Position numbers and translations under genes: made by a program. Shown here piece after piece: positions 52,243 through 60,813 of a DNA stretch of 64,000 bases. How positions within the stretch are numbered: the first letter of the stretch is position 1; each line of letters begins with the position of its first letter. Under the pieces are notes generated by a model. It saw nothing but the letters and a program-made list of their open reading frames with translations. It made no database searches and was not told the origin of the DNA. The DNA is from Lutimonas vermicola. Its GTDB lineage: Bacteria > Bacteroidota > Bacteroidia > Flavobacteriales > Flavobacteriaceae. The stretch is taken from contig NZ_JBCDNA010000001.1 of the NCBI RefSeq assembly GCF_038433205.1, positions 310,001 through 374,000 of the forward strand, in the 5' to 3' direction.

Positions 52243-53934
52243 ATGAAAAAATTAAGTTTTTTATTTTTCTTTCTACTGATTTTAGCAAACTGTAAAAAGC
52301 CGGACATATCAGTAGAACCTGTAAAGGGCTTGATTGCGGATAGCGCTATGGTAGTGAGTGCCAGAGCCGAAGCTTCAGTCATAGGGACATCTATTCTTAA
52401 AAACGGTGGAAATGCATTCGATGCGATGATTGCCACCGATCTTGCATTGGTAGTTGCTTACCCATTTTCAGGAAATATCGGTGGCGGAGGATTTACTGTA
52501 TTCAGAACCTCAAACGGGACAACAGGATCCTTGGACTACAGGGAAAAGGCACCTCTTGCAGCTCACAGAGACATGTATCTGGATGAAAAGGGTGAAATTA
52601 TACCTGAAAAAAGCACGCTGGGCGCTATGGCGGTAGGTGTACCGGGAACAATTGCCGGCCTTTTTGAATTGCATCAGAAATTTGGATCTAAACCGTTTTC
52701 TGAATTGATACAACCTGCAATAGATCTTGCTAAAAGAGGTGTTGTTGTTACACAAAAGCAGGCAGAAAGCTTAAATAATTACAGAAAGTATTTTAAAAAA
52801 GCGAATCAGCGAACCATTTTTCTGGATAAGGACTGGACAGCGGGTGATACTATTAAATATCCTGCATTGGCGAAAACCTTTGAAAGAATTCGAGACAACG
52901 GAAGGGCCGAATTTTACGAAGGAAAAACGGCAGATTTACTTGTGGATTATTTGAGTGAATTAGGGGGTATCATTACAAAGGAAGACCTAAAAAAATACAA
53001 GGCAGTTTGGCGTGAACCTATTATATTTGATTATAAAGGCTATAAGGTTATTTCGATGCCTCCTCCATCCAGCGGAGGCATATGCATTGGCCAAATCTTA
53101 AAAAGTATAGAGCCTTATGATATTGGTCAGTATAAACACAACAGTGATAAATATATTCAGTTGCTGAGTGAAGCAGAACGCAGGGTCTATGCTGACAGGT
53201 CTTTTTTCCTGGGCGATCCGGATTTCAATATAATTCCATTGGATACCTTATTGTCAAGCCGTTATAACAATGGAAGAATGGAGGATTTTTCATGGGAGAA
53301 GGCGACTCCTTCGTCTGAAGTAAGTCATGGAAATATCGATATTATCGAGAGCAATGAAACGACCCACTATTCGATTGTTGACGCTTTTGGTAACGCTGTT
53401 TCGGTAACAAATACACTCAACGGAGCTTATGGATCAAAGGTGTATGTGGAAGAGGGTGGATTTTTTTTAAATAATCAGATGGATGACCTGAGTTCAAAAC
53501 CCAATTCACCCAACATGTTTGGTTTAATAGGAGGTGAGGCCAATTCAATAGAACCAGAGAAACGCATGCTGAGTTCAATGACGCCAACAATTGTTGAAAA
53601 GGATGGAAAGTTGTTTATGGTTGTAGGCTCTCCCGGGGGGTCGACAATTATTACTTCTGTATTGCAGAATATTCTCAATATCATTGAATTTGACATGGGA
53701 ATGCAGGAGTCTGTAGCTGCGCCAAGATTTCATCATCAATGGCTTCCCGACGTTATCCTGTTTGAAAACTCATTTGATACCATTCATTTTGAATCCCTGA
53801 AACAAAAGGGATATCAAATAAGCCAGGGGAAGTCAAGGATCCTTGGAAAAGTAGACGCCATTTTGGTTTTGCCTGATGGTCGATTGGAAGGAGGGGCAGA
53901 CCCCAGGGGTGATGATACTGCAGTCGGCTTCTAA
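52243..53934 (+). CDS. ggt: Gamma-glutamyltransferase lipoprotein
   Basis: 563 residues. Lipobox ending LANC (C17). The Ntn-hydrolase proenzyme self-cleaves before T373 in NETTHYSIVD to give two subunits; the substrate-binding SPGGSTIITSVLQN and the DYREKAPLAA segment are conserved. It hydrolyses or transfers the gamma-glutamyl group of glutathione-like compounds outside the cytoplasm. Next gene starts after 36 bases. Since this lineage makes bacillithiol, host- or environment-derived gamma-glutamyl compounds may be the substrate. Confidence 0.93.
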   Translation: MKKLSFLFFFLLILANCKKPDISVEPVKGLIADSAMVVSARAEASVIGTSILKNGGNAFDAMIATDLALVVAYPFSGNIGGGGFTVFRTSNGTTGSLDYREKAPLAAHRDMYLDEKGEIIPEKSTLGAMAVGVPGTIAGLFELHQKFGSKPFSELIQPAIDLAKRGVVVTQKQAESLNNYRKYFKKANQRTIFLDKDWTAGDTIKYPALAKTFERIRDNGRAEFYEGKTADLLVDYLSELGGIITKEDLKKYKAVWREPIIFDYKGYKVISMPPPSSGGICIGQILKSIEPYDIGQYKHNSDKYIQLLSEAERRVYADRSFFLGDPDFNIIPLDTLLSSRYNNGRMEDFSWEKATPSSEVSHGNIDIIESNETTHYSIVDAFGNAVSVTNTLNGAYGSKVYVEEGGFFLNNQMDDLSSKPNSPNMFGLIGGEANSIEPEKRMLSSMTPTIVEKDGKLFMVVGSPGGSTIITSVLQNILNIIEFDMGMQESVAAPRFHHQWLPDVILFENSFDTIHFESLKQKGYQISQGKSRILGKVDAILVLPDGRLEGGADPRGDDTAVGF

Positions 53935-53970
53935 AGGGTTATTGATCAAAAATGACAAAACATTTAAATT

Positions 53971-55119
53971 ATGACAATAAAAAAAGGAAAACACACAACC
54001 TGTATTCATCAGGGCCAAATAACAGACGAACAATTTGGTGGAGCCTTATCCCCTTTGTATATGGCTACTTCGTATCCTTTTCTCGATGTTGAAGACAAGC
54101 GCTATCCAAGATATTTTAATACCCCTAACCAGGAGGTTATTTCAAATAAAGTTGCTGCGCTTGAAAACGCAGAATGGGCTTTGCCATTTTCAAGCGGTAT
54201 GGCAGCCATCAGTACGAGTTTATTTGCTTTTCTTAAAAAGGGCGATCACGTGGTTTTTCAAAATGAACTCTATGGAGGAAGTTATCATTTGGTACAGGAA
54301 GAATTCGAGAATTACGGTATTGAATACTCATTTTCGAAAGGATTGGAGATCAGTGATTTTGAAAATGAAATCAAGGAAAACACAAAGGTTATTTATATAG
54401 AAACTCCTTCGAATCCGCTACTGAGTTTAACTGATATTGAAGCCATTGCCAATCTGGCCAAAAAACACGATTTAGTGAGCATGATTGATAACACCTTTGC
54501 TTCACCTATAAACCAAACACCTTTGGATTTTGGCATAGACCTGTCTATTCACAGTGCCACCAAGTATTTAAGCGGGCACAGTGATATCAGTGCAGGGGTT
54601 GTTGCCGGCAAAAAGGAACTTGTAGATAAGGTTATGTATAAGGGTAGGAATTTTGGCGGTAATTTGAGTGATTTTATGTGTTTTTTGTTAGAGAGAAGTA
54701 TAAAAACTCTTGCTTTAAGGATTGAAAAGCACAACGAGAATGCCCATTTTGTTGCACAGGAACTTTCATCAAACCCTATGGTGAAAAAGGTATATTATCC
54801 GGGTCTTGTCAGCCATAAAAACCATGAATTGGCTAAACGTCAAATGAATGGATTTGGAGGAATGTTGTCTTTCGACCTTGATGAGACCTTGAATGCAAAG
54901 ATATTTCAGAAGAAATTGCAAATGATTAAACCTTCCATGAGTTTGGCAGGGGTGGAAAGCACGATCATCCAGCCCAGTTTGACTTCTCACGCCTTACTGT
55001 CGCCTGAAGAAAGAATTTCACAGGGTATTTCAGATAATTTATTGCGTTTTTCAGTAGGTTTGGAAAATAAGGAAGATATTATGGCTGATATAGAACAAGC
55101 TTTAAAGAATATAGCATGA
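53971..55119 (+). CDS. PLP-dependent trans-sulfuration enzyme
   Basis: 382 residues of the Cys/Met metabolism family. Motifs: YPRYFNTPNQEVISNKVAALENAEWALPFSSGMAAIS, DNTFASPINQTPLDFGID and the PLP lysine K198 in HSATKYLSGHSDISAG, then LERSIKTLALRI and GVESTIIQPSLTSH. Members include cystathionine gamma-synthase, gamma-lyase and methionine gamma-lyase, which I cannot separate by eye. The cluster with ggt and bshB1 hints at cysteine supply. Its stop overlaps the bshB1 start by four bases. Confidence 0.88.
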   Translation: MTIKKGKHTTCIHQGQITDEQFGGALSPLYMATSYPFLDVEDKRYPRYFNTPNQEVISNKVAALENAEWALPFSSGMAAISTSLFAFLKKGDHVVFQNELYGGSYHLVQEEFENYGIEYSFSKGLEISDFENEIKENTKVIYIETPSNPLLSLTDIEAIANLAKKHDLVSMIDNTFASPINQTPLDFGIDLSIHSATKYLSGHSDISAGVVAGKKELVDKVMYKGRNFGGNLSDFMCFLLERSIKTLALRIEKHNENAHFVAQELSSNPMVKKVYYPGLVSHKNHELAKRQMNGFGGMLSFDLDETLNAKIFQKKLQMIKPSMSLAGVESTIIQPSLTSHALLSPEERISQGISDNLLRFSVGLENKEDIMADIEQALKNIA

Positions 55120-55835
55120 TTAAATTAGATATTTTAGCGTTTGGAGCACATCCTGACGATGTGGAATTAGGCTGTGCAGCAACGCTTGCCAAAGAAATTT
55201 CCAGGGGTAAAAAGGTAGGGATAGTAGATCTGACCCGTGGGGAATTAGGTACACGTGGGTCAGCTGAAATAAGGGATACCGAAGCGGCAAAGGCTGCTGA
55301 GGTTCTTGGAGTGTCAATTCGTGAAAACCTGGCATTCAGGGACGGGTTTTTTATGAATGATGAAAGTCATCAGGTTGAAGTGATCAGGATGATTCGTAAA
55401 TACCGTCCCGAGATTGTCATTTGTAATGCGGTGCAAGACAGGCATATTGATCATAGCAAGGGAAGCGATTTGGTGTCCAACGCCTGCTTTTTATCAGGCT
55501 TAAGAAAGGTAGAGACGAATCTTGAAGGAATGGATCAGGAAGCATGGAGGCCAAAACAGGTCTATCATTATATACAATGGGAAAATCTGGATCCCGACTT
55601 TGTCGTTGACGTTACAGGGTTTATCGATATCAAGATGCAGGCAGTCATGGCCTATGCCTCACAATTTTATGATCCCGATTCATCAGAACCTGTTTCGCCC
55701 ATCGCCACTAAAAATTTTCTTGAAAGCATTAACTACAGAGCCCGGGATCTTGGCAGGCTTATTGGAAAGGATTATGCAGAGGGGTTTACAGTAGAAAGAT
55801 TTGTAGCTGTAGATCATCTTGATCATTTGATATAA
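55116..55835 (+). CDS. bshB1: Bacillithiol biosynthesis deacetylase BshB1
   Basis: 239 residues. LmbE-like Zn deacetylase with AHPDDVELG (H12, D14, D15), DLTRGELGTRG and NAVQDRHIDHSKGSDL. It removes acetate from GlcNAc-malate to give GlcN-malate, the second step of bacillithiol synthesis, after which BshC adds cysteine. It is translationally coupled to the trans-sulfuration gene. The RGELGTRGS and RDGFF pattern favours BshB1 over other LmbE enzymes. Confidence 0.92.
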   Translation: MIKLDILAFGAHPDDVELGCAATLAKEISRGKKVGIVDLTRGELGTRGSAEIRDTEAAKAAEVLGVSIRENLAFRDGFFMNDESHQVEVIRMIRKYRPEIVICNAVQDRHIDHSKGSDLVSNACFLSGLRKVETNLEGMDQEAWRPKQVYHYIQWENLDPDFVVDVTGFIDIKMQAVMAYASQFYDPDSSEPVSPIATKNFLESINYRARDLGRLIGKDYAEGFTVERFVAVDHLDHLI

Positions 55836-55951
55836 CAGTAGTTGATATCACTATTGAACATCGATAGATTTGGCTTATATGATGGGTTGTCCTGAATTGT
55901 TAAACCCTGATTATTTGAGTGTAAAAATAATCAATAAAAATTTATTTTTTA

Positions 55952-55982
55952 TTTGAAGAAGTGATGAAATAGATTATATTTG
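55952..55982 (+). promoter_or_regulatory. tRNA-His promoter
   Basis: TTTG (55952-55955), 19-base spacer, TATATTTG (55975-55982): an ideal Bacteroidota promoter, with the tRNA starting about 37 bases downstream. Confidence 0.75.
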
Positions 55983-56019
55983 CTCCCGAATTTAACATGT
56001 GTAAATTCAAAGTATCACG

Positions 56020-56093
56020 GTGGTTGTAGCTCAGTTGGTTAGAGCATCGGTTTGTGGTACCGAGGGTCGCCGGTTCGAGTCCGGTCTTCCACC
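56020..56093 (+). tRNA. tRNA-His (GTG)
   Basis: Cloverleaf: D stem GCTC/GAGC, anticodon stem TCGGT/ACCGA with loop TTGTGGT (anticodon GTG), T arm GCCGG TTCGAGT CCGGT. The discriminator C73 and an encoded G at -1 (56019) are the identity features of tRNA-His. The CCA end is not encoded. In the acceptor stem (GTGGTTG with CTTCCAC), pairs 5-68 and 6-67 are T-T mismatches as written. Confidence 0.95.
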
Positions 56094-56104
56094 CACTTTT
56101 AAAG

Positions 56105-56136
56105 AAACGCTCAAAGTTATTGAGCGTTTTTTTTAT
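56105..56136 (+). terminator. Terminator after tRNA-His
   Basis: 10-bp stem AAACGCTCAA / TTGAGCGTTT, five-base loop and T8-type tail, 12 bases after the tRNA. Confidence 0.85.
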
Positions 56137-56218
56137 TCATAATGGTTTGTTAATCTTTTCAATAAGGTTCGGTATTTCCAATAAATTGAATATTTTTGGG
56201 CAAAATTAAAAATTAGAT

Positions 56219-56896
56219 ATGAAAAAGTTGTACGTATCATTTGTTATCGGTTTGTTTGGGCTTACTGTTGTTGCTCAGTCAGGAAATGACGAGGCTATTG
56301 CGCTTGAGAAGGAAGTTATTCGAACAGCAAAAACCATGGGAGATCCTAATGTGGCAACTTACAGTATGTATAAATTGATTGCCCTTGAAGGTACAAACAG
56401 TACATATAAGGATAGTCTTGCTTTTGTATATTTCTCTTCAAGAAAATATGCCTCTTGTTTTTTAATGGCCGATGAGGTGTTGAAAAGAAATCCTAAAGAC
56501 CAGGCCATGCTCGAACTAAAAGCTGTTTCACTGGAATCATTGGGGGCCCTGGACAAGAGCATGGATGCCTTTAAAGAATTGTTTGCCTTAAGCAACAATA
56601 ATTATCACGGTTACACCCTTGCAAAGCTTCAATTAGCCATGAAAAAATACGATGATGCCTATGCTACGATCAAAAAAGTAGAAGGACTTAATGACCCGGG
56701 AAATATCAAAGTTACTTTTTCAATTAATCAGAACCATACACAACAAATTGAATTACTTGCGGCAATTCCTTATGTAAAGGGACTCATCGAAGAAGAACTC
56801 AAAAAGAATCCCGAAGCAAAGTTAAGTTTTGAAAAAGCACTGAGAATTCAACCTGAATTCGTTCTTGCCAAGGAAAAACTTGATAAACTTAATTAA
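56219..56896 (+). CDS. Exported TPR-like protein
   Basis: 225 residues. Signal peptide (MKKLYVSFVIGLFGLTVVAQ), then helical repeats of TPR type (SSRKYASCFLMADEVLKRNPKDQAMLELKAVSLESLGALDKSMDAFKELF and a C-terminal LSFEKALRIQPEFVLAKEKL). Likely periplasmic and protein-binding. It stands alone between the tRNA and the convergent uvrA, only 8 bases from the uvrA stop. Function unknown. Confidence 0.7.
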   Translation: MKKLYVSFVIGLFGLTVVAQSGNDEAIALEKEVIRTAKTMGDPNVATYSMYKLIALEGTNSTYKDSLAFVYFSSRKYASCFLMADEVLKRNPKDQAMLELKAVSLESLGALDKSMDAFKELFALSNNNYHGYTLAKLQLAMKKYDDAYATIKKVEGLNDPGNIKVTFSINQNHTQQIELLAAIPYVKGLIEEELKKNPEAKLSFEKALRIQPEFVLAKEKLDKLN

Positions 56897-56904
56897 GGTA
56901 GCTG

Positions 56905-59679
56905 TCAACCCAAAAGCTTTTCTTTTAGATATTTTGCTGTATAGGAACGGTCGTTTTTGATCAATTCTTCAGGTATTCCGCATGCAACTACATGACCTCC
57001 TTGTTTTCCTCCTTCAGGGCCGAGATCAACGATGTAGTCTGCGCATTTGATAAGATCAAGGTTGTGCTCGATCACGATGATGGAGTGCCCTTTATCTATA
57101 AGTGCATTAAACGATTTAAGCAACTTTTTTATATCGTGAAAATGCAAGCCCGTTGATGGTTCATCAAAAATAAAAAGTGTATTTTCTCTGTTACCGCCTT
57201 TTACCAGAAATGAGGCAAGTTTGATCCTTTGAGCCTCTCCACCGGATAGGGTAGAAGAGGCCTGCCCAAGCTGAACGTAGCCTAATCCAACATCCTGCAG
57301 AGGTTTGAGTTTGGCAACGATTTTTTTCTGCTGATGTTCGCTAAAGAAAAGAATAGCTTCGTCGACCGTGGTTTCAAGGACGTCATTAATATTCTTTCCT
57401 TCATAAGTGATCTCTAAAACTTCTTTTTTGAAACGTTTACCCTTGCAGGTTTCACATTCCAGGTGCACATCTGCCATGAATTGCATCTCGATAGTTACTT
57501 CACCTTCACCCTTACAAGTGTCACAGCGCCCGCCGTCGACATTAAAAGAAAAGAATTTGGCTTTATACCCTCTTAATTTAGAAAGTTTTTGATCTGTAAA
57601 GAGACCTCTTATGTCGTCATAGGCCTTGATATAAGTAACAGGGTTAGAACGGCTGGATCTTCCGATTGGGTTCTGATCGATAAATTCAATATGCTGCAAG
57701 CTGTTGATGTCTCCCTTTAATTCAGTAAACTGTCCCGGCTTTTCCCCGTATTTTTGAATGGTCTTTTGAAGTGCCGGATATAGGATGTTTCTTATAAGGG
57801 TACTTTTTCCACTACCTGAAACACCAGTAATCATGGTAAGGGAGTTAAGCGGCAACCTGACGTCTATGTTTTTTAAGTTATTTGCCCTTGCTCCGATAAT
57901 CTCAATGTGTTTTTTTGGGATACGTCTTTGATCGGGGATTTCTATTTTGAGTTTACCATTTAAATAATTTGAAGTCAGGGTGTCGGCTTTTAGAATATTT
58001 TTAAAATTTCCTTCAGCCACCAATTCTCCTCCAAAACTTCCGGCTTCAGGACCAATATCTATGATATGGTCAGCGACCCTCATAATATCTTCATCGTGTT
58101 CTACAACAATTACGGTGTTGCCCAGATCCCTTAGTTTGAAAAGCACTTTTATCAGCCTTTCGGTATCCCTTGAATGCAGTCCTATACTTGGTTCATCTAA
58201 AATATACATAGAACCTACCAAACTGCTTCCCAGTGAAGTCGCCAGGTTGATACGCTGACTTTCACCTCCTGAGAGTGTATTTGAGTTCCTGTTAAGACTG
58301 AGATAACTGAGGCCCACATCGTTCAGAAATTCAAGCCTGTTTTTGATTTCGATCAATAATCGCTTGGCAATGGCATGATCCGATTCATTTAGTTGAAGTT
58401 TATTGAAAAACGTTAATAGTTCATCAACCGGAAGGTCAACTAGTTCAGTAATGTCTTTACCCCCTATTTTCACATAGGTTGTTTCGGCTCGGAGCCTTTT
58501 TCCGTGGCAGGTCGTACATTTTGTTTTACCCCTGTATCGGGAAAGCATCACCCTGTATTGAATTTTATAACTTTTTTCTTCGAGGTAACTGAAAAAATCA
58601 TTCAACCCATTAAAATAATCATTTCCATTCCATAACAATTCATATTGTTCTTCGGTTAATTCAAATATGGGCTTGTGAATGGGGAAATCAAATTTGTAGG
58701 CATTGAAGATCAAATCGTCTTTATAGGCTTTAAAGGAGTCAGACTTCCATGGAACGATGGCATTATCATAAATCGAAAGTGAAGTATTGGGAATCACAAG
58801 GTCGTCGTCTATACCTATAACATTGCCATAACCCTCGCATTCTTCGCAAGCTCCATAAGGATTGTTAAAACTAAAAAAGTGAACATTGGGTTCCATAAAA
58901 GTGATGCCGTCCTTCTCAAATTTATTACTAAACCCGAGTCGATCACCTGTACTCACCATTTCAAGAACACATTCTCCCTTTCCTTCGTAAAAGGCTGTTT
59001 GAACTGAATCGGCGACTCGGTTGAGAAAATCTTCGTCGTGCTGCACAACGATCCTGTCAACAATCAGCCAGATCTCTTGCCCAGGAGTTTCTTCAAATTT
59101 ATCTATACGAATGGTTTCATTATTGACCATCAGCCTTGAAAACCCTTGTTGTTTTAAAATACTTATTACGGTTGTGATATTTTTTTTAGGATCAATATGA
59201 ACCGGGGCTAGCAAGAGTACCTTCGTATCGGTTTCCAATTTTTTGATATGCCTGAGAACGTCAGAAACGGAGTCTTTTTTAACTTCTTCTCCCGAAATCG
59301 GAGAATAGGTCTTACCGATTCTGGCATATAAAAGTTTTAAATAATCGTAAATTTCGGTAGTTGTCCCTACTGTCGACCTGGGATTTGTACTGTTTACTTT
59401 CTGTTCTATGGCAATTGCTGGAGAAATTCCTTTAATAGATATCACCTTTGGTTTGTTCAATTTCCCTAAAAATTGCCTGGCATATGATGATAAACTTTCT
59501 ACATATCTGCGCTGACCTTCGGCATATAAGGTGTCAAAAGCAAGGCTGGATTTACCGGATCCTGACAATCCTGTGAGTACAACAAGCTTATTTCTTGGAA
59601 TTTTTACATCTAAATTTTTTAAATTATGCAAAGAGGCACCCTTAATAGTGATGAAATCTTTAAAATCGTTGTTTTTCAA
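56905..59679 (-). CDS. uvrA: Excinuclease ABC subunit A
   Basis: 924 residues, family length. Two ABC modules: first Walker A GLSGSGKSS (about 37-45), second GVSGSGKST (about 620), signatures LSGGESQRI and LSGGEAQRI, and Walker B TEPS-type ILDEPSIGLH and FDEPSTGLH. Zinc modules are CEECEGYG with CTTCHG, and CDTCKGEG with CETCKG. It locates DNA damage for UvrB in nucleotide excision repair. The start is a TTG at 59679; a -7 box TATATTTG lies at 59719-59712, and no better ATG follows before the family start. Confidence 0.97.
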   Translation of the reverse strand: MKNNDFKDFITIKGASLHNLKNLDVKIPRNKLVVLTGLSGSGKSSLAFDTLYAEGQRRYVESLSSYARQFLGKLNKPKVISIKGISPAIAIEQKVNSTNPRSTVGTTTEIYDYLKLLYARIGKTYSPISGEEVKKDSVSDVLRHIKKLETDTKVLLLAPVHIDPKKNITTVISILKQQGFSRLMVNNETIRIDKFEETPGQEIWLIVDRIVVQHDEDFLNRVADSVQTAFYEGKGECVLEMVSTGDRLGFSNKFEKDGITFMEPNVHFFSFNNPYGACEECEGYGNVIGIDDDLVIPNTSLSIYDNAIVPWKSDSFKAYKDDLIFNAYKFDFPIHKPIFELTEEQYELLWNGNDYFNGLNDFFSYLEEKSYKIQYRVMLSRYRGKTKCTTCHGKRLRAETTYVKIGGKDITELVDLPVDELLTFFNKLQLNESDHAIAKRLLIEIKNRLEFLNDVGLSYLSLNRNSNTLSGGESQRINLATSLGSSLVGSMYILDEPSIGLHSRDTERLIKVLFKLRDLGNTVIVVEHDEDIMRVADHIIDIGPEAGSFGGELVAEGNFKNILKADTLTSNYLNGKLKIEIPDQRRIPKKHIEIIGARANNLKNIDVRLPLNSLTMITGVSGSGKSTLIRNILYPALQKTIQKYGEKPGQFTELKGDINSLQHIEFIDQNPIGRSSRSNPVTYIKAYDDIRGLFTDQKLSKLRGYKAKFFSFNVDGGRCDTCKGEGEVTIEMQFMADVHLECETCKGKRFKKEVLEITYEGKNINDVLETTVDEAILFFSEHQQKKIVAKLKPLQDVGLGYVQLGQASSTLSGGEAQRIKLASFLVKGGNRENTLFIFDEPSTGLHFHDIKKLLKSFNALIDKGHSIIVIEHNLDLIKCADYIVDLGPEGGKQGGHVVACGIPEELIKNDRSYTAKYLKEKLLG

Positions 59680-59711
59680 GGGCTTAAAGGAGTTTTATTG
59701 TGAATATTTTA

Positions 59712-59719
59712 CAAATATA
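59712..59719 (-). promoter_or_regulatory. uvrA promoter -7 box
   Basis: Minus-strand TATATTTG, exact consensus, 33 bases upstream of the TTG start. No clear LexA-type site is seen around it. Confidence 0.5.
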
Positions 59720-59784
59720 CTAAGGTTTTTTTGTTAAAAAAAAGGTATGAATTGTTAAAAGAAATAAAATATTTTGCAAAAAAA

Positions 59785-59817
59785 TTTGTTTATAAGAAAT
59801 AAATGTGTTTATATTTG
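59785..59817 (+). promoter_or_regulatory. Promoter of the second ECF sigma gene
   Basis: TTTG (59785-59788), 21-base spacer, TATATTTG (59810-59817). The leader to the ATG at 59962 is about 139 bases, long for this window, and contains the 10-bp palindrome AGACTAGTCT (59839-59848). Confidence 0.6.
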
Positions 59818-59961
59818 TCGAGAGACTTATTGAAATTTAGACTAGTCTCCCCTAACGATTTATTAATTTAAAAATTTTTGCATATAGTATAGTTCTACTT
59901 TTCATAACAATAATAATTGTAAGCCGAATAGTATTAAGGCTTCACTTAAAAAAGGGGAATT

Positions 59962-60546
59962 ATGCACACACAAAAATTAGACGACAGTGTCTTAGTTAGT
60001 AACTACATTGCAGGGAACGAAAGATGTTTAGAAATCTTAATCCTGCGTCACAAACAAAGAATTTTCAGTTTTATTTATTCAAAAGTACAGGACAGGGATG
60101 TTGCAGACGACATTTTTCAGGATACTTTTATCAAAGTGATCAATACTTTGAAAATGGGTAAATACAATGAAGAAGGTAAGTTTTTACCTTGGACGATGCG
60201 AATCGCACATAACCTTATTATTGATTTCTTCAGAAAAGGGAACAGAATGCCCACTTTTCAGAATACCGATGAATTTGATATTTTTTCAGTATTGAGTGAT
60301 AATACACTAAGTGCAGAAAACAGGCTTATTAAGGATCAAATCCATGAAGATGTAAAGAAATTAGTAGAGGAATTGCCAGAAGATCAAAGAGAGGTTTTGA
60401 TGATGAGAATTTTTAAAGACATGAGCTTTAAAGAGATTTCTGAGCAAACGAACGTGAGTATTAATACGGCTTTAGGTAGAATGAGGTATGCCTTGATCAA
60501 CTTAAGGAAAATGATCGACAACAATAATATTATTTTAACAAATTAG
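59962..60546 (+). CDS. ECF-family RNA polymerase sigma factor
   Basis: 194 residues. Region 2 (about 20-95): FIYSKVQDRDVADDIFQDTFIKVI and GKFLPWTMRIAHNLIIDFFRKGNRM; region 4 (about 130-185): VEELPEDQREVLMMRIFKDMSFKEISEQTNVSINTALGRMRYALINLRKMI. A good Shine-Dalgarno (AGGGGA, 59953-59958) precedes the ATG. No anti-sigma gene follows; instead there is a 46-residue protein. The basic loop and long leader suggest translational control. Confidence 0.92.
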   Translation: MHTQKLDDSVLVSNYIAGNERCLEILILRHKQRIFSFIYSKVQDRDVADDIFQDTFIKVINTLKMGKYNEEGKFLPWTMRIAHNLIIDFFRKGNRMPTFQNTDEFDIFSVLSDNTLSAENRLIKDQIHEDVKKLVEELPEDQREVLMMRIFKDMSFKEISEQTNVSINTALGRMRYALINLRKMIDNNNIILTN

Positions 60547-60586
60547 TCTAAATTTTAATTTTTTTTTATTTTTTTACAATAATTTT

Positions 60587-60594
60587 TATTTTTG
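60587..60594 (+). promoter_or_regulatory. Promoter -7 box of the 46-residue protein
   Basis: TATTTTTG, exact consensus, 39 bases upstream of the ATG at 60633, in an A+T-rich tract. It implies independent expression from the sigma gene. Confidence 0.45.
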
Positions 60595-60632
60595 TTCGTT
60601 ATCTTATTAATCCCTAAAACATTATAAGATTT

Positions 60633-60773
60633 ATGGCAAAACTTTACACTGAAAGATTTTTCAAAGAAAAACTTGATCCGAAAACAGAAACGATTTCATT
60701 TTTACTAAATTATTCGAAATCAGTTCAACCGATCAAGACGAAAAAAGAAAGCTTAATGTTTCATTTGAATTAA
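60633..60773 (+). CDS. Small cytoplasmic protein, 46 residues
   Basis: Reads MAKLYTERFFKEKLDPKTETI, then SFLLNYSKS and ends MFHLN. No signal peptide, no membrane helix, basic and amphipathic. It has its own -7 box, a normal start distance and a terminator directly after the stop, which together with protein-like composition support a real gene. I recall similar small proteins in Flavobacteriia but cannot name a function. The position after an ECF sigma gene is notable. Confidence 0.6.
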   Translation: MAKLYTERFFKEKLDPKTETISFLLNYSKSVQPIKTKKESLMFHLN

Positions 60774-60778
60774 TCGGA

Positions 60779-60813
60779 AAAAGCTCTTAATTTTAATATT
60801 AGGAGCTTTTTTT
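60779..60813 (+). terminator. Terminator after the 46-residue protein
   Basis: Arms AAAAGCTCTTAA / TTAGGAGCTTTT with one G-T pair and an eight-base loop, followed by TTT. It separates this gene from convergent nth. Confidence 0.75.
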
